Part shown: in pieces, positions 22,401 to 30,675 of the stretch | Position numbering within the stretch: the stretch's first letter is position 1 | How the letters are laid out: each line of letters starts with the position of its first letter | DNA from: Pedobacter sp. | Lineage (GTDB): Bacteria > Pseudomonadota > Gammaproteobacteria > Pseudomonadales > Moraxellaceae | Length of the DNA: 57,995 nt | Reading direction: 5' to 3' | NCBI GenBank assembly: GCA_031119295.1 | Contig: JAVHYE010000002.1 | Coordinates: forward strand, 1 to 57,995 | Translations under genes and position numbers: made by a program | The notes under the pieces: generated by a model | What the model was told of the DNA's origin: nothing | Database searches by the model: none | The model's input: only the letters and a program-made list of their open reading frames with translations

Positions 22401-23030
22401 TCCGATGTATTGGCAGCGGGAATTTATTTGCGTCATGACAGCGAACGCGTGGCGCTGGTATCAGCCTTGACCGCAGGTCATGCCGATACGGAAAGCCGGC
22501 GCAGTCTTCCCATGGGCGGTGAGGCCGTGGCGGAAAGCAGTACCCGTCTTTTGGCTTTGGATCTGCTCATGCGTTATCGCTGGCTGCAGCGCTCCTCCTG
22601 GCAGCTCAATCCTCTGCTGGCACTGAACTGGACGCAGCTGGATACGCCGGCATTTTCGGAGTCGGCACCGGGCATGCTCGGCTTGTCCTATGCCTACAGC
22701 ACACAGCAGTCGCAAATCATTTCTGCCGGTGCTGAACTTCTGCCCGCAGCAGCAATACTCCCGGAAAACTTTTCCTGCCAAGCCAGCCTGCTCTGGCGTC
22801 ACGACTTCAGTGATGAAGACGATTACGCCGTGGCCGCCAGTTATTCGCAATTGCCGGGCAGTGGTTTTGAAATACGACCAGCGCTGGCCGGCAGTGATAC
22901 TGCGCGTCTGGCCCTGGGTCTTGCATATGGCTTCGATTCCGGTGCACAGCTTGGTTTGCAGGGCATGCTGGAAGCTGGCAGCGGTTTCAGCTCGGCGGGG
23001 CTTACCTTGGGGCTGGATTGGCGGTGGTGA
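19476..23030 (+). CDS. Subtilisin-like (S8) serine protease autotransporter with PATR-type passenger repeats
   Basis: Signal peptide; catalytic motifs IVDSGIS (D), GHGSHISG (H), GTSEATAMVSG (S); repeated LIKxGxGxLxLxGSNxFSGGxxVxxGxL units; C-terminal autotransporter barrel ending LTLGLDWRW. Confidence 0.92.
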   Translation: MKTIKTMPRLLPLLACLLPVAGLAYTPDAEYNSQPGLAAIKAGAAYDLGITGAGIRIGIVDSGISPLHEAFAGAIAAGYNFRTGSDLLDDYGIGHGSHISGIAAARRDGSGMMGVAYGAELVVAATDFSSGELSAGINFALSNGARIINNSWGYGGSTVLDFSAESISATYPDLLDALHNAVAADAIVVFANGNDALQQPQVMGGLPYYFPELQRNFITVVASTNDAKYFSPYSNRCGVAAAWCVAAPGGYGGYDTGENAPDSSTTSGYTNRYGTSEATAMVSGSLALLAERFAYMTGELLVGVLLTTAAHGTDTVLSTIYGRGEVDIAKAMKGPAALEFDYDVNVTVDDSWSNNIMGTGALIKRGSSTLTLSGSNTFSGGVTVADGQLRISADSNLGASTADFTLSGGVLEISNDVSLARSISVTGTAGGVDTGTFRLTLTGNLTGDGVLEKNGSGTLSLQGSSDFSGTTYILAGTVETSAAHFSGDVVDDATLLFAQDVNGVFSGAISGGGSLIKAGTADLHLTGSNSFTGEISVQAGSLSGDSAALNADIINDATVIFTQDIDGEYAAAMSGAGRLIKSGSGRLHLAGSNSYSGGTEISAGVLDGDANSLQGDFSGAGTLAFNQSGIGNFNGSLHDLAALEKTGTGTLYLQSAGNSAVTTTVKNGFLVLPAGLASNVVVAGGALAAPGGVQGSLEVDDGGKLLAGGDAGALQVDGQLTVKAGAQLALQLSSTGSTPLLNVTGPVQLQGGTVLVNASAAPVLARYVLLKSDSSLQGQFDALSTSPSLRAFLRYDENSAALVLSRSDALFSSRANDRNSVAAAAALEEELASGFYSDSFAASVNALAAAAPTALDALSGEVVADTGPALTRLLDGVLWSALAAQQSPVLSSLGFSAVPRFSYTAPASASGPRAWIYGNGRRSKVDGVDAAGYDYDQSLLVAGADAALGAGLRLGFMLSQGSQSLSRDGSSDTADSDVLAAGIYLRHDSERVALVSALTAGHADTESRRSLPMGGEAVAESSTRLLALDLLMRYRWLQRSSWQLNPLLALNWTQLDTPAFSESAPGMLGLSYAYSTQQSQIISAGAELLPAAAILPENFSCQASLLWRHDFSDEDDYAVAASYSQLPGSGFEIRPALAGSDTARLALGLAYGFDSGAQLGLQGMLEAGSGFSSAGLTLGLDWRW

Positions 23031-23040
23031 AATGAGGGCA

Positions 23041-23075
23041 ATAAAAAACCGCGGCACAAGCCGCGGTTTTTTATT
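23041..23075. terminator. Bidirectional rho-independent terminator
   Basis: ataaaaaACCGCGGcacaagCCGCGGTttttttat. Confidence 0.85.
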
Positions 23076-23096
23076 GGACACTTTTTGGGTACAGCT

Positions 23097-24488
23097 TCAG
23101 ATTTTCCAGTTCAGGCCAACCGCTGCGGACCAGGTGCTGCTTTCGGAATTGCCGTTGGCCTGGCTGTAGCTGGTGTTCACATCGCCGTCATTCACATCCG
23201 AATCGAAGTCCAGGGTCTTCTGCAGGCCGGCATCCAGTGCCAGTGCGGGACTGAAGGCGTAAGTCAGGCCGATGGAGATGGCCTTGAAGTCGTCCAGAGG
23301 GAAGGAAATATTCCGGCTTTCATCAGGGACGGGGCTCTGGTCCCAGGCAAGACCAGCACGTAGCGCCAGCTGTTCCGTGGTCTGGTATTCGCCGCCCACG
23401 GCCACACGCCAGTTGTTCTTCCAGTTTTCTTCCTGTGTGACATCGCCCTCACCGGATGCGGTTTTGATATCCAGTGCTTCAAAACGGCTCCAGCGTGTCC
23501 AAGTGACATCAGCTTGCAGGTTGAATTTCTCGTTGAGCTGGTGAAATGCGCTCAGAGAAAGCGATTCCGGTGTGGTGAGATCGAATTTCGCACTTTCGCT
23601 GTGTGTGCTGAGGAAAGGGCTGACCATAGAGGTAACAGGCTCCACAGCGGCGGGAATCTGAACGCTGGCAGAGCCTTCCAGCTCGTTCTTGATGGCGCTG
23701 CGGTAAGCAAAGCCCAGACGCGTGCTGTCGTTCAGGTTGTACAGCAGGCCCAGCGAATAGCCGAAAGCGATGTCGTCACCTTCGTATTTCACGCGCCCAT
23801 CCTGATCTGGCGTGCCGGCCGTACCGCAAGTGGGCAGGACTCCACCACTCATCGCGCTGCCGATGGAGCAGTAGCTTGCACTGTCGATGGCATTGGTGAT
23901 GGAGCCTTCCATGCGCTGCACGATGAGGCCGAGACCCACACTGAAGGCTGGCGAAATTTCCTGGCCCAGACTGAGGGTGAGGCGGGCGCCAGTGACTTCA
24001 GACTCCAGTGACTGATAGCGCACGACAGAGCTGGAGCCGTAATCGGTACTGCTGGCAAAGGGTGCATTCAGTGCTATGCCCAGCACAGTACCTTCGCGCA
24101 GTGGCGTGGCGAAATAAAGATTGGGTACTGCATCACTGCTGCTGCTTTCGGCGCCATTACCAATCACAGGAGCGTTGCCTGTGCCACTGCCGCTGGTATC
24201 GGAGGGATCGAAGGTGATGGCAGTGCCGGTGAACTCCACTTTGGTAGTAAGCACACTGACACCACCGGTGAGCTCGGTCTGTTTCAGTCGCACAAGGCCT
24301 GCCGGGTTGTAATGCGTGGTGCTGGCATCACGTGCCTCAGCGGCACCGCCGGAGAAAGCATCACCGAGTCGTCGCGCGGACTGCTCATCAATCTGGTAGC
24401 CCTGGGCAAAGGCCTGGCTGCTGAGTGCGGTCATGGCCAGGGCCAGCGCCTTGATGGCAAATCCCGACACCTTCTTTTGTGTGTTCAT
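23097..24488 (-). CDS. fadL: FadL/OmpP1 family outer-membrane long-chain fatty acid transporter
   Basis: AFAQGYQIDEQSARRLGDAFSGGAAEARDASTTHYNPAGLVRLKQTELTGGVSV. Confidence 0.9.
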   Translation of the reverse strand: MNTQKKVSGFAIKALALAMTALSSQAFAQGYQIDEQSARRLGDAFSGGAAEARDASTTHYNPAGLVRLKQTELTGGVSVLTTKVEFTGTAITFDPSDTSGSGTGNAPVIGNGAESSSSDAVPNLYFATPLREGTVLGIALNAPFASSTDYGSSSVVRYQSLESEVTGARLTLSLGQEISPAFSVGLGLIVQRMEGSITNAIDSASYCSIGSAMSGGVLPTCGTAGTPDQDGRVKYEGDDIAFGYSLGLLYNLNDSTRLGFAYRSAIKNELEGSASVQIPAAVEPVTSMVSPFLSTHSESAKFDLTTPESLSLSAFHQLNEKFNLQADVTWTRWSRFEALDIKTASGEGDVTQEENWKNNWRVAVGGEYQTTEQLALRAGLAWDQSPVPDESRNISFPLDDFKAISIGLTYAFSPALALDAGLQKTLDFDSDVNDGDVNTSYSQANGNSESSTWSAAVGLNWKI

Positions 24489-24536
24489 GGAGCTCCCTCG
24501 TATTTACCTGTGGTTTGAATAAAGTCTTTAGTGCTC

Positions 24537-25328
24537 TCAGAACAGGCTTTTGACGTTGTAAAGCACGCCGGCACTGAGTTCAAAATAATTGCGCTGGTCT
24601 GTCATGGGACTGGCTTCCATGTCTGTACTGAATTTCTTCCAGGCACCATCAGCAAAAAGCACGAGATCGCGCGACAGCGGCTGGGCAATGGTGAGGCCGA
24701 GATCAAGACGGCTGCCAGCTTCCGGATGGTATTCGGCAATGCCGGAGCGTGTGGCCTCGGCCGCGCTCACGCCGAAGTAGTAATCCATGAAGCCTTCCTG
24801 GAAATACGTCCAGGTTACGCGCGGCACGATTTGCGTGTAGCTCTTTTCAATACTGAAAACATGATTGGCATGCACGCTTGCCAGCGTGGACTTATGGCGG
24901 CCCAGCACATCCGTCATCGCGGCAATGCGGAAAGTGTCTTGCGGCGTGATTTTCCAGCTGGCTTCGAGACCGCCATTCCAGCTGTCGCGTCTGTCATCCA
25001 GTTTTTGCAGTGATGGTGTGACGGCATCTTCTGCCGTAAACGACAGCAGATCGTTGAGAACGATGGCATTGAATTTCACCGGGCCAGCCGTGAAGAGGCG
25101 CATGCCGAAAGTGTCGCCACGCAAAAGCAGGCGATCACCTTCGTAATCACCCACCGGCATGATGGTGGTGGCGGACTGGCTGATATAGGGGCCGTCGCGG
25201 TGATACCAGGCGAGGCCGAGATAGAGGCCGGGCTCTTCGGCAGCGGTATCGGTTTCGGAAGCCCATACGGGCGTAAAGGCTGACAGGCTGGCCGTCAGCA
25301 ACATCAGGAGCCGTGAGCGCATGGCCAC
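24537..25328 (-). CDS. MipA/OmpV family outer-membrane protein
   Basis: Signal peptide; YLGLAWYHRDGPYIS...LPVGDYEGDRLLLRGDTFGMRLF-type barrel; ends FELSAGVLYNVKSLF. Confidence 0.7.
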   Translation of the reverse strand: MAMRSRLLMLLTASLSAFTPVWASETDTAAEEPGLYLGLAWYHRDGPYISQSATTIMPVGDYEGDRLLLRGDTFGMRLFTAGPVKFNAIVLNDLLSFTAEDAVTPSLQKLDDRRDSWNGGLEASWKITPQDTFRIAAMTDVLGRHKSTLASVHANHVFSIEKSYTQIVPRVTWTYFQEGFMDYYFGVSAAEATRSGIAEYHPEAGSRLDLGLTIAQPLSRDLVLFADGAWKKFSTDMEASPMTDQRNYFELSAGVLYNVKSLF

Positions 25329-25446
25329 CCCTCCAGCATTGCCGGCTCACCGGATGGTGACCGGATGTTCTTGTTGTAGTTGGCACGGTTGTACCACAGG
25401 CTTTGCAGCTGTACACCCCCTCGGGCGATCAGAAGCTGATATTTAT

Positions 25447-26334
25447 TCAGGATGTGAAGTGGGCCGCCAGAAACTCCACCAGAGCCCGTACGCGGGCTGG
25501 CTGGTACTGGCGACTGGGCATGACGGCATAGAGCGGATAAGGCTCCTGCTCCCAGTCCGGGAAGAGGGGCAGGAGCTTCTTGCCGGCCAGTTCGACACCA
25601 ATATCCAGCCAGGATTTGAAGGCGATGCCGGCACCATCCACGGCCCATTGTTTGACGAGGGCGCCGTCATTGGCGGCACGGTCGCCGCTGACCTCTACAT
25701 CGCGGGCGACGCCGTCTTTCACGAAGCGCCAGTGGCTGTGCAACTGGCCATTGCGATACAGGCGCAGGCAGTTGTGCCGGGCCAGCTCTTCCAGGGTGTG
25801 CGGTGTGCCGTGTCGTTTCAGATAAGCCGGCGAGGCGCAGGCCACCACGCGGTTGTCGGCCAGTTTGCGCGCCACCAGTGAAGAGTCCTGCAACAGGCCA
25901 TAGCGCAGGCTGAGATCGATATGCTCGCGATAGAGGTTCTGCATGCTGTCCGAGAGATGCAGGGTGAGCATGATGCCGGGGTAACGCTCCTGGAACTCGT
26001 TGAAGGCGCCACGCAAGACATTGCGGGCCAGATCGGAAGGCGCCGCCACATGAATCATGCCGGAAAGATTCTCGCGGCCCTGTTTCACGCTGGCGCGGCC
26101 TTCGTCCAGCAACTCCAGCGCTTGTCGGCAATAGCCGAGAAAGCTTTCACCGGCCTGCGTGAGGCGCAAGGAGCGGGTGGAGCGCTCGAAGAGTGTGGCC
26201 TCAAGTCCGGCTTCCAGACGCTTGATGGCAGCACTGGCGGCGGCTGGTGTAAGGCCCAGCTGGCGTGCCACTTCGCTCATATTGCCGGTATCAGCCACGC
26301 GCACGAAAAGCTGCAGATCGGTGAGGGCATGCAT
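25447..26334 (-). CDS. LysR-family transcriptional regulator
   Basis: MHALTDLQLFVRVADTGNMSEVARQLGLTPAAASAAIKRLEAGLEATLFERSTRSLRLTQAG. Confidence 0.95.
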   Translation of the reverse strand: MHALTDLQLFVRVADTGNMSEVARQLGLTPAAASAAIKRLEAGLEATLFERSTRSLRLTQAGESFLGYCRQALELLDEGRASVKQGRENLSGMIHVAAPSDLARNVLRGAFNEFQERYPGIMLTLHLSDSMQNLYREHIDLSLRYGLLQDSSLVARKLADNRVVACASPAYLKRHGTPHTLEELARHNCLRLYRNGQLHSHWRFVKDGVARDVEVSGDRAANDGALVKQWAVDGAGIAFKSWLDIGVELAGKKLLPLFPDWEQEPYPLYAVMPSRQYQPARVRALVEFLAAHFTS

Positions 26335-26469
26335 GGTGGTCGGCTCCGATGCTCATGGCATATTTTCAAAAAGTCATTGAAAGATATTCCTTGGATGCTG
26401 GAATTATCAATCCTCATGAGCGCCACTAGACTGCAAGCCTGAATTGATCACGCCCCCGGAGGGTCTGCC

Positions 26470-27483
26470 ATGAAAGCCGTTGCCTACCAGAAGAGTCTGC
26501 CCATCAGCGATGTTGCCGCCTTGCAGGATGTAGAGCTGCCCGCTCCCCAGCCCGGGCCGCGCGATCTGCTGGTGCGTGTGAAGGCCGTGTCGGTAAATCC
26601 GGTGGATACCAAGGTGCGCCGCAATACACCGGCGCCTGAAGGCCAGTACAAGGTGCTGGGCTATGACGCGGCTGGTGTGGTGGAGGCGGTGGGTGCTGGC
26701 GTCACGTTGTTCAAAGCTGGTGATGAAGTTTTCTATGCCGGTTCCATTTCCCGCCCCGGTACGAATTCCGAGCTGCATGTGGTGGATGAGCGCATCGTCG
26801 GCCACAAGCCGGCCAATCTGGATTTTGCGGCGGCAGCGGCTTTGCCACTGACCGCACTCACAGCATGGGAGCTGCTGTTTGATCGCTTGGGTGTCAGCGC
26901 AGACCGTACAAAGAAGGGAGAAGCCTTGCTGATTACCGGCGCCGCCGGTGGTGTGGGTTCCATCCTCGTGCAACTGGCTCGACAGCTTACGGGCCTTACG
27001 GTTATCGGCACGGCCTCACGTCCTGAAAGCGCCGAGTGGATAAAAAATCTCGGTGCTCACCATGTGATTGATCACAGCAAATCACTGGTGGAAGAGCTGA
27101 AGCGTATTGCTGTGCCGCAGGTGACGCATGTGGCCAGCCTCACGCATACGCATGATTACTACGCGCAATTCATCGAGGTACTGGCGCCGCAGGGCAAGTT
27201 GGGTCTGATTGATGATCCGGAAGCGATAGACCTGCGCCAGCTCAAGCGCAAATGCCTCTCCCTGCACTGGGAGTTCATGTTTGCGCGGGCCATGTATGAA
27301 ACCGCCGATATGGTGCGTCAGCATGAAATCCTGGATTCCGTGGCCACCCTGATTGAACAGGGCGTGCTTAAGGGCACGGCCAGCGAAAGCTTTGGCCGTA
27401 TCAATGCGGAAAACCTGCGACGCGCCCATGCCCTGCTGGAAAGCGGAAAGGCCCGCGGCAAGATTGTGCTGGAAGGCTTCTGA
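26470..27483 (+). CDS. Zinc-type alcohol dehydrogenase-like (MDR superfamily) oxidoreductase
   Basis: VLGYDAAGVVEAVGAGVTLFKAGDEVFYAG...LLITGAAGGVGSILVQLARQL. Confidence 0.93.
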   Translation: MKAVAYQKSLPISDVAALQDVELPAPQPGPRDLLVRVKAVSVNPVDTKVRRNTPAPEGQYKVLGYDAAGVVEAVGAGVTLFKAGDEVFYAGSISRPGTNSELHVVDERIVGHKPANLDFAAAAALPLTALTAWELLFDRLGVSADRTKKGEALLITGAAGGVGSILVQLARQLTGLTVIGTASRPESAEWIKNLGAHHVIDHSKSLVEELKRIAVPQVTHVASLTHTHDYYAQFIEVLAPQGKLGLIDDPEAIDLRQLKRKCLSLHWEFMFARAMYETADMVRQHEILDSVATLIEQGVLKGTASESFGRINAENLRRAHALLESGKARGKIVLEGF

Positions 27484-27554
27484 GAAGAACGCCCCCTTTG
27501 TTCAGCAGGCCTGCATGCAGAATCACTAACATGTCCGAAGCAAGTATCATCTGT

Positions 27555-27577
27555 GAGGGCAAGCAGAGCTTGCCCTC
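27555..27577. terminator. Perfect 10-bp hairpin with AGA triloop after the MDR gene (terminator-like, no U tract)
   Basis: GAGGGCAAGC aga GCTTGCCCTC. Confidence 0.45.
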
Positions 27578-27584
27578 CAGCGGC

Positions 27585-27846
27585 CTGCTGCACCTACGGC
27601 CCGAGCGCAGTAAAAAGCACAGAAGCTGATCGCGAGTCGCGAATGCGCGAGCACCACCCGGATGCCATTAGCTAAAGCAATGATCAGAGCCCATTGAAGG
27701 GCGCTCCGCAGGAGTCGCATTTCCTTTGCTTACTTTCCTTTGGCGAGACAAAGGAAAGTGAGGCCCCGCCGGCAGGGCGCACCGCCCTCGCAGAGAAACA
27801 GCCGGTGCAACCACGTCGGAGCACCTCACCAAATCCCCGATAACGC
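27585..27846. repeat. Dispersed intergenic repeat, copy 1
   Basis: Aligns with 57532..57790: shared CCTGCTGCACCTACG, GCGAGTCGCGAA, GCGCGAGCACCACCCGGATGCC, CTCCGCAGGAGTCG, GTGAGGCCCC...CGCCGGCAGGGCG, GAGCACxTCACCxAATCCCCGA. Confidence 0.85.
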
Positions 27847-28087
27847 CAAAATCCCCGCACTCCCGGGCCACGCAAAAGCAAAGCCCAGCACTTGAACACA
27901 GCTGCAGCGAAAAGAAGCGCTTTCTAATGCAAAACATGAAAGAGCTTCGCATTAAGCCGCCTCCCGTCGGACCTGATTACATCGGTCAACCCACGAGCAT
28001 TTTGGTCATAGGTTTCAATCAGGCTGCTTCGTACCATGCGCGCCGCCGACCGCAGAGTCGGCATCCTTTTCCGTATAGGGGGCGCAC

Positions 28088-29359
28088 ATGCATTCGGCCA
28101 GCAGTACGACCGGTGAACCCATTCGCATTCCGGGCGAATTCCATTACTGGCAAAACCGCGACAAGCCGCATGTAAAACGTGCGCGCCTGCTCTTCAAAAC
28201 CCTTTTCCGTTTTGATCCCGAACTGCCACAGGACGTGATCGAAACCTACGCCTCCTCTTTCTACACCGCCGATCCTGTCGCCGAAGATTTTGTAGATGAG
28301 GTTTATCTCAAAGGCGATCCCGTCAAAGGCCGTGCCATGCTGGATAAAGCCCTGGAAGAAGGCATCGATGCCGTGCCCGATGCACCGGCCTCCATGAAGC
28401 GTCTTTTTGCCGAACGCGAAATTGCCCCGGAATGGCTGGATCAGGAAAAAGTGGCCTATGGCGCGAAGATTTTCCGTCGCTACGGCCCCGAGCTTTTCAC
28501 CTTCTTTGGCGCCATCACGCTGGAAGGCTATAGCAATAATTCAGTCGTGAAACCGCTGATCCTAACCGGCGCCTATGCCGGTGGCACCACCAAGACGCGC
28601 TTTCTCGAAACTGCTGCTTTCTGGAACGACGTATCCGAACTGGATGCGTTGGTGCCAGGCGGGGCCGGCTGGAAGACCTCCATGCGTGTACGCATCATGC
28701 ATGTCTTCGTGCGCCGTCGTCTGATCAATCATCCGGAATGGAATGAACGCGAGTGGGGAGTGCCCATCAGCCAGGGTGATGCATTGATTACGCTCATGGC
28801 GGGCTGTATTGCGCCGGGCTTTGTGCTGCGTCTGGCCGGGTTCCGTACCAGTGAAAAAGATATCGAAGCGCTCATGCATTTCTGGCGCTATGTGGGTTAT
28901 CTCATGGGCGTGCAGCCGCCCTGGTTTCCGAGCACGGTGAAAGAGGGCCTGCAGTTTTCCTTCCTCGCCTATGCCGCTGGCGCCAATCAGGCGGGTGAAG
29001 ACGGCACCAATCTCTGCAGCTCTTTCAATGATGCTTTCGCTCCCAAAGAGGAGCAGTTGAAAGGCTGGCGTCAGAAGTTGCAGGCGCGTCTGGATCATGG
29101 TGTGCACCGTGGTTTCGTGAGCTTTTTCGTCTCGCCCGCCACGCGTCAGCAAAGCGGTATTCCGTTTGCCGGCCTGTGGGCGGCACTGCCCCTGGCCAGT
29201 GCACCGGCCGTATTCGCTACAGAAACTCTGGTGCGTCGCTTTCCGCGTCTGGATGAGGCAGTGGACAAGCTGGCCCGTCGCCGTCGCCAGAGCTGGTTGG
29301 ATCGCCATATGGGCAAACGGAAGGCGGAATACACGGCAGTGGCGCATTTCACACGCTAG
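28088..29359 (+). CDS. DUF2236 / MpaB-family (latex-clearing-protein-like) oxygenase
   Basis: RRYGPELFTFFGAITLEGYSNNSVVKPLILTGAY...EREWGVPISQGDALITLMAGCI...LMHFWRYVGYLMGV. Confidence 0.8.
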   Translation: MHSASSTTGEPIRIPGEFHYWQNRDKPHVKRARLLFKTLFRFDPELPQDVIETYASSFYTADPVAEDFVDEVYLKGDPVKGRAMLDKALEEGIDAVPDAPASMKRLFAEREIAPEWLDQEKVAYGAKIFRRYGPELFTFFGAITLEGYSNNSVVKPLILTGAYAGGTTKTRFLETAAFWNDVSELDALVPGGAGWKTSMRVRIMHVFVRRRLINHPEWNEREWGVPISQGDALITLMAGCIAPGFVLRLAGFRTSEKDIEALMHFWRYVGYLMGVQPPWFPSTVKEGLQFSFLAYAAGANQAGEDGTNLCSSFNDAFAPKEEQLKGWRQKLQARLDHGVHRGFVSFFVSPATRQQSGIPFAGLWAALPLASAPAVFATETLVRRFPRLDEAVDKLARRRRQSWLDRHMGKRKAEYTAVAHFTR

Positions 29360-29383
29360 TCCCAAAGCCCGACCTCCTGCTCT

Positions 29384-29416
29384 GAAAAAGCCCGGCTTCG
29401 TCGGGCTTTTTCTTTT
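29384..29416. terminator. Rho-independent terminator
   Basis: gaaaaaGCCCGgcttcgtCGGGCtttttctttt. Confidence 0.8.
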
Positions 29417-29529
29417 CCCCCCTTTAGAGGGGATGGCGTCCGACCCCGCCTGGCCTAGCATGGGCTCTTGCTCCGGTCTTGCCGGGGTTTTTCCAGACAG
29501 GGTTGTTCACAAAGGAATCAGGGGTTGCC

Positions 29530-29880
29530 ATGAAAATCATCAAAGCAGTGGGTATTGCAGGGGCCTTGTTGTTGTCGTCTCTGGCTGTTGCCGAAGCGCC
29601 GATCGCCATCGTGCCGACCGAAGGGGCAGCACCGGTGGTGCAAGCGCCGGCTGAAGGGGCCGCTGCTCCCGTGGTCAAGCTTTCCGCCGAAGGCGATCAC
29701 GTCGTGAAGGTGAATACCGGTAATGAAACGGCCGATGCCCTGGGCAATCTGGCCTCAAAATGTGCCGAGCGCACTGCGGCCTTCAAGACCTGCGACAGCA
29801 TGGGCGGTTTCAAGGCCATGGGCTGCCGCAAGATGGCGGAATTCCGCTACAAGGAGCCGCTGGACTGCCCGCAGCTCTGA
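29530..29880 (+). CDS. Small exported hypothetical protein, Cys-containing C-terminus
   Basis: Signal peptide MKIIKAVGIAGALLLSSLAVAEA; P/E/A linker then CAERTAAFKTCDSMGGFKAMGCRKMAEFRYKEPLDCPQL. Confidence 0.65.
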   Translation: MKIIKAVGIAGALLLSSLAVAEAPIAIVPTEGAAPVVQAPAEGAAAPVVKLSAEGDHVVKVNTGNETADALGNLASKCAERTAAFKTCDSMGGFKAMGCRKMAEFRYKEPLDCPQL

Positions 29881-29896
29881 GCGGTCTTTCTGGTCA

Positions 29897-29928
29897 CACA
29901 AAAGCCCGGTCATGCCGGGCTTTTTCAT
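29897..29928. terminator. Rho-independent terminator
   Basis: acaaaaGCCCGGtcatgCCGGGCtttttcatg. Confidence 0.8.
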
Positions 29929-29934
29929 GCGACC

Positions 29935-30597
29935 ATGCGCCGCATGAAAAAAACCGATCCCGCTTCTGCTCGCCCGGCGCGCCGTCATTACGGTGGCAAG
30001 GCAGCGGAAGACCGCAGCGATGAACGCCGGCGCAAGCTGCTGGCGGCCGGTCTTGAACTCTTCGGGACGCAGGGCTATGCCGCGACTTCGGTAAAGGCAC
30101 TGTGCACCGAGGCCGGTCTCACCGAGCGCTATTTCTACGAATCTTTCCGCAACCGCGAAGATATTTTCATGGTGGTGGCGGGGCGCTCGGCTGCCGGCCT
30201 GGCGCGCCAGCTGGCACCCTTGATGCTGCAGGCACCGCAGAATGTAGAGGATCAGGTGCGCGATGGCCTGCGCATCGTTTTCCAGTGGTTTCGCGATGAT
30301 CCGCGCCGTGCGCGCGTGCAGCTGATAGAACCGCTCACCATAGGTCCGCAGATGACGGAAATGTATCGCCAGGTCACCGGCGGTTTCATTCTCATGCTGC
30401 GCGATATGGCGGTGAAATGGTTTGGCGAAGCACTGCAGCAGCAGAAGCTGGATGCCCAGCTGTTATCGACGGCCATGGTCGGTGCTGTGGTGGAAATGAC
30501 CAAAGCCTGGGTGCTGGAAGGCTGCCCGCAGCCGGTGGAGGAAATGGTGCATAACGCCATGGCCATCTATACGGCCTTCAGTGAAAAGCTGGGTTAA
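29935..30597 (+). CDS. TetR-family transcriptional regulator
   Basis: RRRKLLAAGLELFGTQGYAATSVKALCTEAGLTERYFYESFRNREDIF. Confidence 0.93.
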   Translation: MRRMKKTDPASARPARRHYGGKAAEDRSDERRRKLLAAGLELFGTQGYAATSVKALCTEAGLTERYFYESFRNREDIFMVVAGRSAAGLARQLAPLMLQAPQNVEDQVRDGLRIVFQWFRDDPRRARVQLIEPLTIGPQMTEMYRQVTGGFILMLRDMAVKWFGEALQQQKLDAQLLSTAMVGAVVEMTKAWVLEGCPQPVEEMVHNAMAIYTAFSEKLG

Positions 30598-30675
30598 AGC
30601 TTCCTTATGGCGTTGCCGCCGCTATTCGCGGTAGCAACACGTTCCGTCGCAGGCGCTTGAGTGACTTCTGAAAAG

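Noticed and set aside
27668-27952. 94-aa and 71-aa minus-strand ORFs in the intergenic repeat
   Set aside because: They lie on a dispersed noncoding repeat and resemble ORFs created by the repeat rather than real genes.
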